From Pelagibacterium lentulum (GTDB taxonomy: Bacteria > Pseudomonadota > Alphaproteobacteria > Rhizobiales > Devosiaceae), in contig NZ_RZMW01000037.1 of the NCBI RefSeq assembly GCF_003992625.1, forward strand, positions 186,001 to 250,000: 64,000 bases of DNA, given 5' to 3'. Below the pieces are notes generated by a model that had not been told where the DNA came from, searched no databases, and saw only the letters and a program-made list of their open reading frames with translations. Positions 1 to 8,728 of the stretch are shown piece by piece. The position numbers were made by a program, and so were the translations under genes. Numbering within the stretch: position 1 is the first letter of the stretch; each line of letters starts with the position of its first letter.

Positions 1-1121
1 CTACCGATGCGGTGCTCGACCAGAATGGCGAGCCCATCGGCGAAGGGATTATGGATGCGCTTGTGACCACGCTTTGCGCGATGCACGACCTCAAGCGGCA
101 GCACAACTCGAAAACCGGCTCGATCTATATCGTCAAGCCCAAGATGCACGGGCCGACCGAAGTGATGTTCGCCTGCAATGTGTTTGGAGAGGTCGAGAAG
201 GCTCTGGGCCTGCCGCTCAATACGATCAAGATCGGCATCATGGATGAAGAGCGCCGGACATCGGCCAATCTCAAGGCTTGCATCCACGCGGCGCGCGAGC
301 GGGTGTTCTTCATCAATACCGGGTTCCTCGATCGTACGGGCGATGAAATCCATACCTCGATGGAGGCGGGGCCGGTGCTGCTCAAGGATCAGATCAAGGC
401 CGAGCGGTGGATTCAGTCCTATGAGGATCGCAACGTGACAATCGGGATTGCCTGTGGTTTTTCCGGCAAGGCGCAAATCGGCAAAGGCATGTGGGCAAGG
501 CCTGACGACATGGCCGAGATGATGATCCAGAAGATCGGCCACCCCAAAGCCGGCGCCAATTGCGCCTGGGTGCCGTCTCCTACTGCGGCAACGCTTCATG
601 CGATCCACTATCATCAGGTTGATGTGTTCGAGGCGCAAAAACGCCGCCATAACGAGCCGATCCCGCCCCTCAGTGATCTTTTCTCGATGCCTGTCCTCGA
701 AGCTGGGAGCCTCAGCCGTGAGCAAATTCAGCGCGAACTCGATAATAATGCGCAGGGCATACTTGGTTATGTCGTACGCTGGGTCGATCAGGGCGTGGGG
801 TGCTCGAAAGTACCGGACATCAACAATGTGGGCTTGATGGAAGACCGGGCGACCTGCCGGATTTCCAGTCAGGCCATTGCCAACTGGTTATGGCACGGTG
901 TTGTGACGCAGGACGAGGTTGTGGCGACCTTTACACGTATGGCCAAGGTGGTGGATGAGCAAAATGCAGGCGATCCGCTTTACAAGGCGATGGCCGACGA
1001 CCCGGAACATTCGATTGCCTTCCAGGCTGCGCTTGCTCTGGCGCTTGAGGGGACGAGTCAGCCTTCGGGCTATACCGAGCCCATCCTGCACGCGAAACGG
1101 CGCGAAGTGAAATCCGCATAA
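1..1121 (+). CDS. glcB: Malate synthase G, C-terminal part (5' end outside window)
   Basis: Condenses glyoxylate with acetyl-CoA to malate in the glyoxylate bypass, in the cytosol. The reading frame is open from the first base of the window, so the gene begins upstream; the GTG at 12 is internal. About 373 residues are present, roughly the C-terminal half of the ~720-residue family. Recognisable family stretches include [47 protein letters not shown] and [14 protein letters not shown], which form much of the TIM barrel and the start of the C-terminal helical domain. A hairpin terminator follows directly. Identification is strong from the conserved barrel motifs; the true start cannot be seen. 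Confidence 0.95.
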   Translation, partial: TDAVLDQNGEPIGEGIMDALVTTLCAMHDLKRQHNSKTGSIYIVKPKMHGPTEVMFACNVFGEVEKALGLPLNTIKIGIMDEERRTSANLKACIHAARERVFFINTGFLDRTGDEIHTSMEAGPVLLKDQIKAERWIQSYEDRNVTIGIACGFSGKAQIGKGMWARPDDMAEMMIQKIGHPKAGANCAWVPSPTAATLHAIHYHQVDVFEAQKRRHNEPIPPLSDLFSMPVLEAGSLSREQIQRELDNNAQGILGYVVRWVDQGVGCSKVPDINNVGLMEDRATCRISSQAIANWLWHGVVTQDEVVATFTRMAKVVDEQNAGDPLYKAMADDPEHSIAFQAALALALEGTSQPSGYTEPILHAKRREVKSA

Positions 1122-1130
1122 AGTGAGAAC

Positions 1131-1166
1131 AGGCCCGCTGGACAAACCGGCGGGCCTTGGCTTTTT
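1131..1166 (+). terminator. Rho-independent terminator after glcB
   Basis: Arms AGGCCCGC (1131-1138) and GCGGGCCT (1150-1157) enclose an 11-base loop, followed by a T-run around 1162-1166. It lies 9 bases after the malate synthase stop and separates it from the convergent esterase gene. Confidence 0.8.
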
Positions 1167-1172
1167 CAGCGC

Positions 1173-2840
1173 CTATTGGCAGGTGAAACTTTCGTGGCTC
1201 GCTTCATCGCCACCGCTGTAGCGGGCGACTTGCGGATAGGGGCACAATTTGCGGGTTACGCCGATCAACTCGGGCACATATTGATTGTCCGTCGTAGCGG
1301 TCGCGACCAAATGTTCGGGCGTATTGCCGTTTTCCACCCAATCGACAAGTGCGGTAAACGCATCGAACTTATCGGCGGCCGGGCTGCCCGGACCATGCCC
1401 CATGCCGGGCACGGTATAGAGCCGGGCGAAGTCTGCTGCATTGCCACCATTGTTGGCATCCAGCATTTCGTACCAGTTGACTGTGTCCATCACTGAGAAT
1501 ACCGGATCGCTGATCCCGTGATAGACGATCATCTTGCCTCCCGCATCGCGGAAACCTGCCATTTCGGGATCATCGGAATCGGTTGGTGTCATGAAGTCCA
1601 TGGGGGACTCGGTAAAGACGTAATCGGTTGCGTCGATCCGAAGGGCATCGCTGTCAAAATCATAGTCGAGGAGGAACTGCTGGAGCGATGCGGGATCGCC
1701 ATCGACTTCAAATGGTGGATTGGAGAAAATCATCGCGAGCGAGGATGATCCCATGACCGCGATGAGTGGCAGGTTGTCCCAGGGTGGAATCGGGCTTTCA
1801 AGTTTCCAGAAGCGCCAGTCACCGCTTGCCAGCCCGCGATCCCATGCCCATTCGGAATAGAGCTGTTCGCCTGCCGAATTGGTGGGACCAGCATGAATTT
1901 TGGCGAGTGCTTCGATTTGCGCGTCACTGAGGCAATCGCCACCACCTTCAGCTTCGCAGGTGAGGACGGAAATATCGAAGGTCGTCTGACAGCCGTGCAT
2001 ATCGGCGATAATGCCGTCTTCAAGCCCATCGAGGGCGTCACAGGCGTCGAGCACTGCATTGGCAACCAGACCCAATTCGTCAGGGGTGAAGGCGGTGCGA
2101 ATGTCGCCGTTGACAGCATGAAAGGCCTGCACGTCCCAGGCGTGTTGAATTGCGGCGCGGGGCAGATTGAAGCCCGGATAGGCCGCCAGAATGCCGTCAA
2201 ACGCTTCGGGTAACCGTGTTGCCTGAACCATCGCGTGCCGCCCGCCATTGGAACCGCCAACGCCGTAGCTATAAGCGATCTCATCGCCGTAATAGGTCTC
2301 GACGATTGCCGTTGCAACCGGGTTGAGCTTGGCGACAGCGCCATAGCCATAATCGGTTCGCGCTTCCGGATCGAAGCCGAAAACGGCGCCGCCGGCCAGA
2401 CCAGCCTCGGGATTGACCGAACCGTCATGTCCGGCATCGCTGGAGACAACGGCATAGTTGCGCGAAAGGGCGTTATCGTCCGGATCACCGTTGAGCAATG
2501 GACCAAAGGCGGGAACGACGGCGCCATCGTTGCCACCGTTGAACTGGTGAATGAAGCGGTTGTTCCATTGGTCGGGCAGCCGCAACTCGAAGGACACAGC
2601 ATAGGTCTTGTCATCAATTCCTGTACGTTCATCGACGTGACCGCGGACAAGGCAATGATCGACGGGCGACTCTTCCCCGGCAGGTTCGGGCTGCGCTGTC
2701 GTGATGACAAGATCGGCAACACCGAAATCGTGTCCGGTCAGTTGGGCGCAATCGAGTGCCTGTGCGTTTGCTCCACCTGCAAACAATCCAGCCGACATCA
2801 GTGCGCCGAGCGCAACTGCGCTCCTCGTTTTCAGTTTCAT
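1173..2840 (-). CDS. Tannase/feruloyl esterase family secreted hydrolase
   Basis: Predicted ester hydrolase acting on aromatic (gallate or feruloyl-type) esters; substrate is inferred from family only. The ATG at 2840 is chosen because GGAGGA sits just upstream and the product then begins with a classic signal peptide (MKLKTRSAVALGALMSAGLF, cleavage near GANAQA), so the enzyme is exported to the periplasm or beyond. A start 10 codons earlier has no such support. The nucleophile motif GGSNGGR places Ser near residue 197; HGISDPVF supplies the likely Asp and VPGMGHGPG the likely His of the triad. Length of 555 residues fits the tannase family. It stands alone between terminators, so no pathway partners are visible. 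Confidence 0.85.
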   Translation of the reverse strand: MKLKTRSAVALGALMSAGLFAGGANAQALDCAQLTGHDFGVADLVITTAQPEPAGEESPVDHCLVRGHVDERTGIDDKTYAVSFELRLPDQWNNRFIHQFNGGNDGAVVPAFGPLLNGDPDDNALSRNYAVVSSDAGHDGSVNPEAGLAGGAVFGFDPEARTDYGYGAVAKLNPVATAIVETYYGDEIAYSYGVGGSNGGRHAMVQATRLPEAFDGILAAYPGFNLPRAAIQHAWDVQAFHAVNGDIRTAFTPDELGLVANAVLDACDALDGLEDGIIADMHGCQTTFDISVLTCEAEGGGDCLSDAQIEALAKIHAGPTNSAGEQLYSEWAWDRGLASGDWRFWKLESPIPPWDNLPLIAVMGSSSLAMIFSNPPFEVDGDPASLQQFLLDYDFDSDALRIDATDYVFTESPMDFMTPTDSDDPEMAGFRDAGGKMIVYHGISDPVFSVMDTVNWYEMLDANNGGNAADFARLYTVPGMGHGPGSPAADKFDAFTALVDWVENGNTPEHLVATATTDNQYVPELIGVTRKLCPYPQVARYSGGDEASHESFTCQ

Positions 2841-2924
2841 GGCTTCCTCCGCTTTGCATTCGTTATGCAATATTATTGTTATGCGGAATAATTATTTTTG
2901 CAAGTGCCCGTAAACTGACGGCGA

Positions 2925-3257
2925 TTATGGTGCTGGCGGTGCTTTGCCCGCCTTTCGATCTCGGCGCGAGCGGCGCCAGAGTTTCCATTGACGCTCCCCG
3001 CGCAGCATGGTCGCGTTCATGGGGCGCTGCAAAAATGGCAGATCGATTGAGAGCAAGAGCAGACCGAACGGCAGCATCCAGATGCCGAAAAACGGAAGGA
3101 TGGCGAGCAGGCCGCCGACACACAAAAGGATGCCGAGCGGAATACGGATCAGCATCGCCCAAGGCCGACGCAAGAGATAGATCATCAGTGCAAAGCGCGG
3201 GAACCGTGCTTCGAGTCGCAAAAACAGGCGTTCAAGGCGGCTGCGCTCTTTGGTCAT
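2925..3257 (-). CDS. Small conserved membrane protein
   Basis: A 110-residue protein of unknown function. A basic N-terminal segment precedes a long hydrophobic stretch (about residues 36-70, two closely packed helices around IPLGILLCVGGLLAILPFFGI) and a strongly basic tail ending KLWRRSRRDRKAGKAPPAP, expected on the cytoplasmic side. ATG at 3257 is preferred over GTG at 3260. It lies between the esterase and the BMP transporter, all leftward, but is separated from the transporter by a large palindrome, so it is probably its own transcript. No function is claimed. Confidence 0.6.
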   Translation of the reverse strand: MTKERSRLERLFLRLEARFPRFALMIYLLRRPWAMLIRIPLGILLCVGGLLAILPFFGIWMLPFGLLLLSIDLPFLQRPMNATMLRGERQWKLWRRSRRDRKAGKAPPAP

Positions 3258-3308
3258 CACCCATCAAATAATGGGGAAAGCGGTTTTATCAAGGCTTCGG
3301 TTCAAAAG

Positions 3309-3338
3309 AGAAATGGCGGCAATATTGCCGCCATTTCT
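3309..3338 (-). terminator. 30-bp perfect palindrome, probable terminator of BMP transporter operon
   Basis: Positions 3309-3323 are the exact reverse complement of 3324-3338 (half-site AGAAATGGCGGCAAT). Read leftward it lies 23 bases after the binding-protein stop and is followed by CTCTTTT, consistent with a terminator. Confidence 0.65.
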
Positions 3339-3361
3339 GACACTTCGTGATGTTGCCCAGC

Positions 3362-4435
3362 TTATTCGGGAAGCTGATCGTCAACGCCCTGAACATAGAA
3401 ATTCATGCTCAGAAGCGTGCCGTCGTCGGCAATTTCTCCCTCAGCCAGCCATTCGCTGCCATCCTGACGGGCGATCGGCCCAGTGAAAGGATGAAGCGTG
3501 CCAGAGCGGATTGCTTCTTCGGTTTCTGCAGCCATGGCTGCAACGTCATCCGGCATATTGGTATAGGGCGCCATGGTCAGAATGCCTTCGGGCAACCCGT
3601 GCCAGATTTCCGCGCTTTCCCATGTTCCGTCGAGCACAGCCTGCACGCGCTCGATATAGTATGGCGCCCAGCTATCGATGATGGCTGTGAGCTGGGTTTC
3701 CGGGCCAGCTTCGATCATATCGAGAGCCTGACCGAAAGCCTTGATGCCACGGGCAGCAGCTTCCTGCATCGGCGCGGTGGAATCTGTGTGCTGGGTCAGA
3801 ATATCAACGCCCTGATCCATCAGGACCTTGGCCGCATCAGCTTCAGCGCCCGGATCGTACCAGGAATTGACCCAGACTACCCGTAGCGAGAAATCGGGAT
3901 TGACGGTCTGTGCTCCCAGGATAAAGGCGTTGATACCCTGAACGACTTCGGGGATCGGGAAGGAGGCAATGTAGCCTGCAATACCGGTTTCCGAAATGCT
4001 TGCCGCGATCTGGCCCTGAATGTAACGGCCTTCATAAAAGCGCGAATTGTAGGCGGCCATGTTGTCGGCGGTCTTGTAGCCGGTTGCGTGCTCGAATTTT
4101 ATGTCTGGAAAGCGTTCGGCAACTTCAAGGGTTGGGTCCATGAAGCCGAACGAGGTGGTGAAGATGATATCACAGCCTGAACGGGCAAGGCGTTCGATGG
4201 TGCCGGCCGAAGCGGCTTCGCTCACATTTTCGACGAAGGTCGAGGTGACGGCGCCGCCAAAATGCTCTTCCATTTCGAGCCGGGCGAGGTCATGGGCCTG
4301 GCTCCAGCCGCCGTCAGTATGTGAACCGACATAGACAAAGCACGCATGGGCCGTGTCCTGCTGCGCAAAGGCAACGGGAGTGAGGGTGAGCGACAGCGCG
4401 GTTGCTGCCGCAAGTATGGGGAGAAGTTGTTTCAT
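3362..4435 (-). CDS. BMP-family ABC transporter substrate-binding lipoprotein-like protein
   Basis: Periplasmic binding protein of the BmpA/Med family, whose characterised members bind purines or nucleosides. ATG at 4435 gives a good signal peptide (MKQLLPILAAATALSLTLTP, cleavage near AFAQQ) and has AGGAAGG upstream; the frame extends 15 codons further without such features. Family stretches include YVGSHTDGGWSQAHD, the SGCDIIFTTSFGFMDP block, GYKTADNMAAYNSRFYEGRY and DILTQHTDSTAPM. No lipobox Cys is seen, so it is likely a soluble periplasmic protein. It is the last gene of a four-gene leftward operon ATPase-permease-permease-binding protein. The exact ligand cannot be read from sequence. 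Confidence 0.9.
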   Translation of the reverse strand: MKQLLPILAAATALSLTLTPVAFAQQDTAHACFVYVGSHTDGGWSQAHDLARLEMEEHFGGAVTSTFVENVSEAASAGTIERLARSGCDIIFTTSFGFMDPTLEVAERFPDIKFEHATGYKTADNMAAYNSRFYEGRYIQGQIAASISETGIAGYIASFPIPEVVQGINAFILGAQTVNPDFSLRVVWVNSWYDPGAEADAAKVLMDQGVDILTQHTDSTAPMQEAAARGIKAFGQALDMIEAGPETQLTAIIDSWAPYYIERVQAVLDGTWESAEIWHGLPEGILTMAPYTNMPDDVAAMAAETEEAIRSGTLHPFTGPIARQDGSEWLAEGEIADDGTLLSMNFYVQGVDDQLPE

Positions 4436-4492
4436 GATGGTCGTCCTTCCTTTGTTATAAAAGCCCGTTTGATTATTCAAATGCTCGGCCGG

Positions 4493-5413
4493 TTATCGGT
4501 CGGGCACGAAACTCTTGCCCAGCGATGCCGGGGTATTGATCATGGTCAGGCGCCGGTTCTGCGAAATGATCACCAGCACGATGATTGTTGCGACGTAGGG
4601 CAGGGCCGAAAGCGCCTGCGATGGTATGGCAATACCGATGGCCTGGGCATGCAACTGTCCGATGGAAACGGCGCCGAAAAGATATGCACCTGCCAGAACC
4701 CGCAAGGGCCGCCATGAGGCAAAAACCACAAGCGCCAGTGCGATCCAACCGCGTCCTGCAGTCATGTTTTCTGACCATTGCGGGGTATAGACAAGCGAAA
4801 GATGGGCACCGGCAAGTCCCGCACAGGCACCACCGAACAGCACCGCAAGATAGCGATAGCGAATGACCTTGATGCCCAACGCGTGGGCGGAATGATGATT
4901 GTCGCCGATCGCGCGCAACGTAAGGCCCTGTCGGGTGCGGAACAGGAACCACATAACCCCCGCTACCAAGGTGATGGAGATGTAAAACAGCACATCGCGA
5001 CCAAAGAGCAGCGGGCCAATAAAGGGAATGTCGGAGATGCCGGGAATGTAAAGGTTGGGCGGGCGGATACCGGCGCGCCCGACAAAGCCTTCGCCAATCA
5101 GGGCAGCAAGACCGAGGCCCAAAATGGTGAGCGCAAGACCGGTCGCATACTGATTGGTTGCAAAGGTCAATACGAGGAACCCGAACAGCAGGGCCATGGC
5201 CATACCCAGAAGCACCGCAAATGCGATGCCAAGCAGGGGATTCCCGGTCAGATAGGCCATAACGAACCCGCCGACGGCGCCCATGATCATCATGCCTTCA
5301 ACGCCCAGATTGAGGACGCCGGAACGCTCGACGACAAGTTCTCCGGTAGCGGCCAGTAGCAGCGGGGTTGCGGCGGTGATGATGGTGAGCAAAATAGCGA
5401 GAGTCAGTTCCAT
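4493..5413 (-). CDS. ABC transporter permease, BMP/nucleoside type (second permease)
   Basis: Inner-membrane permease of the branched-chain/BMP transporter superfamily (306 residues, about 8-10 hydrophobic helices). ATG at 5413 is chosen because the product then starts in the membrane (MELTLAILLTIITAATPLLLAA) and lies only two bases after the stop of the preceding permease gene; the 40-codon upstream extension is coding sequence of that gene in another frame. The family signature ERSGVLNLGVEGMMIMGA is near the N terminus, and the EAA-like cytoplasmic loop is around GLTLRAIGDNHHSAHALGI. Works with the adjacent permease as a heterodimer. Confidence 0.9.
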   Translation of the reverse strand: MELTLAILLTIITAATPLLLAATGELVVERSGVLNLGVEGMMIMGAVGGFVMAYLTGNPLLGIAFAVLLGMAMALLFGFLVLTFATNQYATGLALTILGLGLAALIGEGFVGRAGIRPPNLYIPGISDIPFIGPLLFGRDVLFYISITLVAGVMWFLFRTRQGLTLRAIGDNHHSAHALGIKVIRYRYLAVLFGGACAGLAGAHLSLVYTPQWSENMTAGRGWIALALVVFASWRPLRVLAGAYLFGAVSIGQLHAQAIGIAIPSQALSALPYVATIIVLVIISQNRRLTMINTPASLGKSFVPDR

Positions 5414-5415
5414 GG

Positions 5416-6555
5416 CTACACCGCCCTTTCGGCCGCGGGTGGTTGTTGCTCGCTGCTTGCGGCGGCCTGTTCTATGCCTTTGGCCGCCGGTTTGCGTGAG
5501 AACCGGATGCGGTAATGGATCAGCGTGTCGCAAGCCAGGATATAAAGCAGCAAGGTGCCCTGGAATACGCGCGAGGCCTTGTCGGAAATCTGAAGTGAAA
5601 TCTGTGCAGCTTCACCCCCGAGATACGTCAGCGCCAGAATCAGACCCGCAGCGATGGCGCCGAGTGGATTGAGGCGGCCAAGAAAGGCAACAATAATTGC
5701 TGTAAAGCCGTAGCCGGGGGAAATGATGGGCCGCAATTGTGCGGATGCACCGGCAACCTCAATGATGCCGGCAAGTCCGGCGCAACCGCCAGCGACAAGG
5801 AATGAGAAAAAGATCATGCCCTTGGAGGAAAAGCCCGCAAACCTGCCCGCACGCGGGCTGGCACCGATGACCTTTACCTCAAATCCCTTGAGCGTGCGGG
5901 ACAGCATGAACCACAGCGCAATGGCAACAAGGATGGCGATAACAATACCGAGATTGGCGCGGCCATCCCAGGGCATGATTTCGGGCACGCGCGCATAGGA
6001 ATGAAAGCGCACGGATTCGGGGAAGTTCATGCCGCCGGGATTGCGCCACGGGCCGCGCACCAGATAATCGAGTATGCGCTCGGCCACATAGACCAGCATC
6101 AGGCTGACAAGGATTTCATTTGTGTTGAACCTTGCCTTTAGCAAGGCCGGGATACCCGCCCATAAGGCCCCGCCGGCAACCGCAAAAATGAACATGAGCG
6201 GCAGGACCATCGGGTTCTGAAAATCAGTAAAGAGTACCGGGAAAATGGAACCAGCCAGCGCACCCATGATGAACTGGCCTTCAGCGCCGATATTCCAGTT
6301 GTTCGACAGATAGCAGATTGAAAGTCCGGCCCCCATCAGGATGAGCGGAGCCGCCTTGATGAGCAGTTCATGGACCGACCATGCTTCGGTCAGTGGCTCG
6401 ATGAAATAGACGTAAAGGGCAGCGGCCGGATTCTTGCCCATGAGCGAGAACATGATTGCGCCCGTGATGAGCGCAAGGCTCAGTCCGATCAACGGAGAAA
6501 GCAGACGCAGTGCGCGCGAGGGATTGTCCCGGCGCAGCAGTTCAACCCGGATCAT
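5416..6555 (-). CDS. ABC transporter permease, BMP/nucleoside type (first permease)
   Basis: Inner-membrane permease of 379 residues, partner of the following permease. It has the typical N-terminal helices, the motif SNNWNIGAEGQFIMGALAG that matches the NIGxEGQ block of this family, and a cytoplasmic coupling loop around GFEVKVIGASPRAGRFAGF. The C terminus ends in an Ala/Glu/Pro-rich tail. Its ATG overlaps the stop of the ATPase gene by 4 bp (ATGA), indicating translational coupling in the leftward operon. Confidence 0.9.
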   Translation of the reverse strand: MIRVELLRRDNPSRALRLLSPLIGLSLALITGAIMFSLMGKNPAAALYVYFIEPLTEAWSVHELLIKAAPLILMGAGLSICYLSNNWNIGAEGQFIMGALAGSIFPVLFTDFQNPMVLPLMFIFAVAGGALWAGIPALLKARFNTNEILVSLMLVYVAERILDYLVRGPWRNPGGMNFPESVRFHSYARVPEIMPWDGRANLGIVIAILVAIALWFMLSRTLKGFEVKVIGASPRAGRFAGFSSKGMIFFSFLVAGGCAGLAGIIEVAGASAQLRPIISPGYGFTAIIVAFLGRLNPLGAIAAGLILALTYLGGEAAQISLQISDKASRVFQGTLLLYILACDTLIHYRIRFSRKPAAKGIEQAAASSEQQPPAAERAV

Positions 6556-8093
6556 GGATGCGTCCCCTCTGCCGCAAATATGCCGGACATCTTGAGTCCG
6601 ATGGCATTGCGATTGGTCTTTGCCACCGACTCGAATTTCGACAGATTGCCCTCGGCAATCGCGGCCATTGTATCGGCGATTTCAAAGAGTTCGTCGAGGT
6701 CCTGACTTATGACGAGAATGGCGGCGCCATTTGCGGCAAGATCGATAAGCGTTTGCCGGATACGCGCAGCCGATCCCGCGTCGACGCCCCATGTCGGCTG
6801 GTTGACGATGATGACCTTGGGGTCTTCGAGGACTTCTCGCCCGACGATGAATTTTTGCAGGTTGCCGCCCGACAGCGCCTGAGCCGCAGGGTCGGCGGCG
6901 CTCTTGCGAACATCGAGTTCCGTCGTGATTTTGTCGAGCAGCGCCTTTGCGGTGCCGCGGCGCAGCAAGGGACCGGCCTTGAGATCGGGATTGACCGAAT
7001 GGCGGGTCAAGAAGACGTTTTCCGATAACGGCATAGTCGCAACGGTTGCCTGTCCCAGCCGCTCCTCTGAAATAAAAACGGCGCCAATGGCGCGCCTTTT
7101 CGAAATGCCCAGTTTTCCGACCGGTTGGCCGAACAGCATCACGTCTTCGGCAGACGGCGCGAGGGTTTCGCCTGAAATGACGTCGAACAGTTCGGTCTGG
7201 CCATTGCCTGCGATGCCCGCAATTCCGGCAATCTGGCCAGGATAAAGGTCGAGGCTGACCTCGCGTAGCGGCGTGCCGAAGGTATCGCGCGCCGGCAATG
7301 AGAGATTGCGGACCGACAGCAAAGGTTCGCCATGATGGGCAGCATTGGGTTCGTGCCGGATCTGATGAATGTCGGACCCCACCATCATTCGGGCAATCGA
7401 TGAGGCGGTTTCGTCTTTCGGAATACAGGCGCCGACAACTTTGCCGTGTCGGAGAATGGTGGCGCGCTCGCAAAGGACGCGAACTTCCTCGAGCTTATGA
7501 GAGATGTAAAGGATAGCCTTGCCTTCGCTTGAGAGCTTGCGCAGTACGGCAAAGAGTTCTTCGACCTCCTGCGGCGTCAGAACTGAGGTCGGCTCGTCCA
7601 TTATGATGAGATCGGGTTGCTGGAGCAGGCAGCGGACGATTTCGATGCGCTGGCGCTGGCCGACCGACAGGTCATAGACATGCGATCCTGCCTTGAGCGG
7701 AAGACCATATTCGCGCGATACGGTCTCAAGGTCGGTCGAGAGCTTTTTGAACGAGGTTTTCGGCGGAAGCGCTACGGCGATATTTTCCGCAACGGTTAGG
7801 GCTTCAAATAGCGAAAAGTGCTGGAACACCATGCCAATGCCCAACTCGCGCGCGTAGGCAGGATTGGGAATTTCAACCTTTTTGCCGCGCCAAAAGATTT
7901 CACCTGCGTCTGGCTGCAGGGCACCATAGAGCATTTTGACGAAAGTGGATTTGCCTGCGCCATTCTCACCCAGTAGCGCATGGATTTCTCCAGGGCGGAT
8001 CGACAGGTCAACTCCGTCATTGGCCTTGAATGAGCCGAACGATTTCGTCAGTCCCCTGAGGGTCAGCAGATCGTCAGGGTTTGCCGTTTGCAT
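6552..8093 (-). CDS. ABC transporter ATP-binding protein, tandem-domain (BMP/nucleoside importer)
   Basis: Duplicated ATPase powering the adjacent BMP importer. ATG at 8093 begins MQTANPDDLLTLRGLTKSFG, giving 513 residues, the usual size; the upstream 70 codons are low in family character. The first domain has Walker A GENGAGKST (residues 42-50), the signature LSVGQRQR and Walker B LIIMDEPTSVLTP. The second domain has a degenerate P-loop around GIAGNGQTELFD and signature ALSGGNLQKF, as usual in RbsA/NupO-like ATPases. First gene of the operon; no regulator gene is adjacent, and the 239-bp upstream gap is shared with a divergent membrane protein gene. Confidence 0.92.
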   Translation of the reverse strand: MQTANPDDLLTLRGLTKSFGSFKANDGVDLSIRPGEIHALLGENGAGKSTFVKMLYGALQPDAGEIFWRGKKVEIPNPAYARELGIGMVFQHFSLFEALTVAENIAVALPPKTSFKKLSTDLETVSREYGLPLKAGSHVYDLSVGQRQRIEIVRCLLQQPDLIIMDEPTSVLTPQEVEELFAVLRKLSSEGKAILYISHKLEEVRVLCERATILRHGKVVGACIPKDETASSIARMMVGSDIHQIRHEPNAAHHGEPLLSVRNLSLPARDTFGTPLREVSLDLYPGQIAGIAGIAGNGQTELFDVISGETLAPSAEDVMLFGQPVGKLGISKRRAIGAVFISEERLGQATVATMPLSENVFLTRHSVNPDLKAGPLLRRGTAKALLDKITTELDVRKSAADPAAQALSGGNLQKFIVGREVLEDPKVIIVNQPTWGVDAGSAARIRQTLIDLAANGAAILVISQDLDELFEIADTMAAIAEGNLSKFESVAKTNRNAIGLKMSGIFAAEGTHP

Positions 8094-8332
8094 GGTGCGC
8101 CGATTTTTAGACCAATTGGACAAAAACGAGTATGTCGTCTCGCCGTCCGCCGTGCAAGCGGGATTGGCTAATTCTGACGTTTTTTTAAACGACTTTTCGG
8201 GCTGCCTAATATCCAAGCAAGATGATGCGCGTTCGGGGATCTGGAACATTTCTGCATTGTTATGCGTTAAGCGAACGATGGCGCTGATGTGCCGTCGTTT
8301 CATTTGTTACTTTTCAGCTAGGGACGACAATA

Positions 8333-8728
8333 ATGACTGACAATAGACCCGGCGATCCGGAAAAGCCCGATCTGACCAAGACCGAAATGCGTCAGGCCAA
8401 CAGCAGGCGAATGAATCTGCGTGTTTTGATTATTGGTGTCGTCGTCGTAGTTATCGGTTTTGCGTTGGCCATTTGGTACAACACCACCGTAACACCGGAA
8501 ACGGAAACAACAACACCGGCTGGTGAGACGCTTGAGGATGTGGCTCCTGGTGTGCCGGAAACCGATGCCGATATTGAAAATGGCGCGCTTCCCGTTCCCA
8601 CCGATGATGCAGTTGTCGAAGGGCCGGCGCCTGAGCCTGTGGAAGAACCGGCTCCTGCCATTGAAGATGCCGATCCTGCGGTCGACGAACCTGAAGCAGC
8701 TCCAGAAGAAGAGCCTGTCACTCAATAA
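8333..8728 (+). CDS. Single-pass membrane protein with acidic Pro/Glu-rich tail
   Basis: A 131-residue protein of unknown function. Residues ~1-28 are polar and basic, residues ~29-48 (VLIIGVVVVVIGFALAIWY) form one membrane helix, and the rest is a low-complexity Glu/Asp/Pro/Ala tail (EPVEEPAPAIEDADPAVDEP) expected to be disordered and, with the basic N terminus inside, periplasmic. It is divergent from the BMP operon and its 3' end overlaps the end of the convergent LacI gene by 7 bp. A real gene is supported by strong membrane topology and the unbroken acidic tail, but no function is recognised. Confidence 0.65.
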   Translation: MTDNRPGDPEKPDLTKTEMRQANSRRMNLRVLIIGVVVVVIGFALAIWYNTTVTPETETTTPAGETLEDVAPGVPETDADIENGALPVPTDDAVVEGPAPEPVEEPAPAIEDADPAVDEPEAAPEEEPVTQ

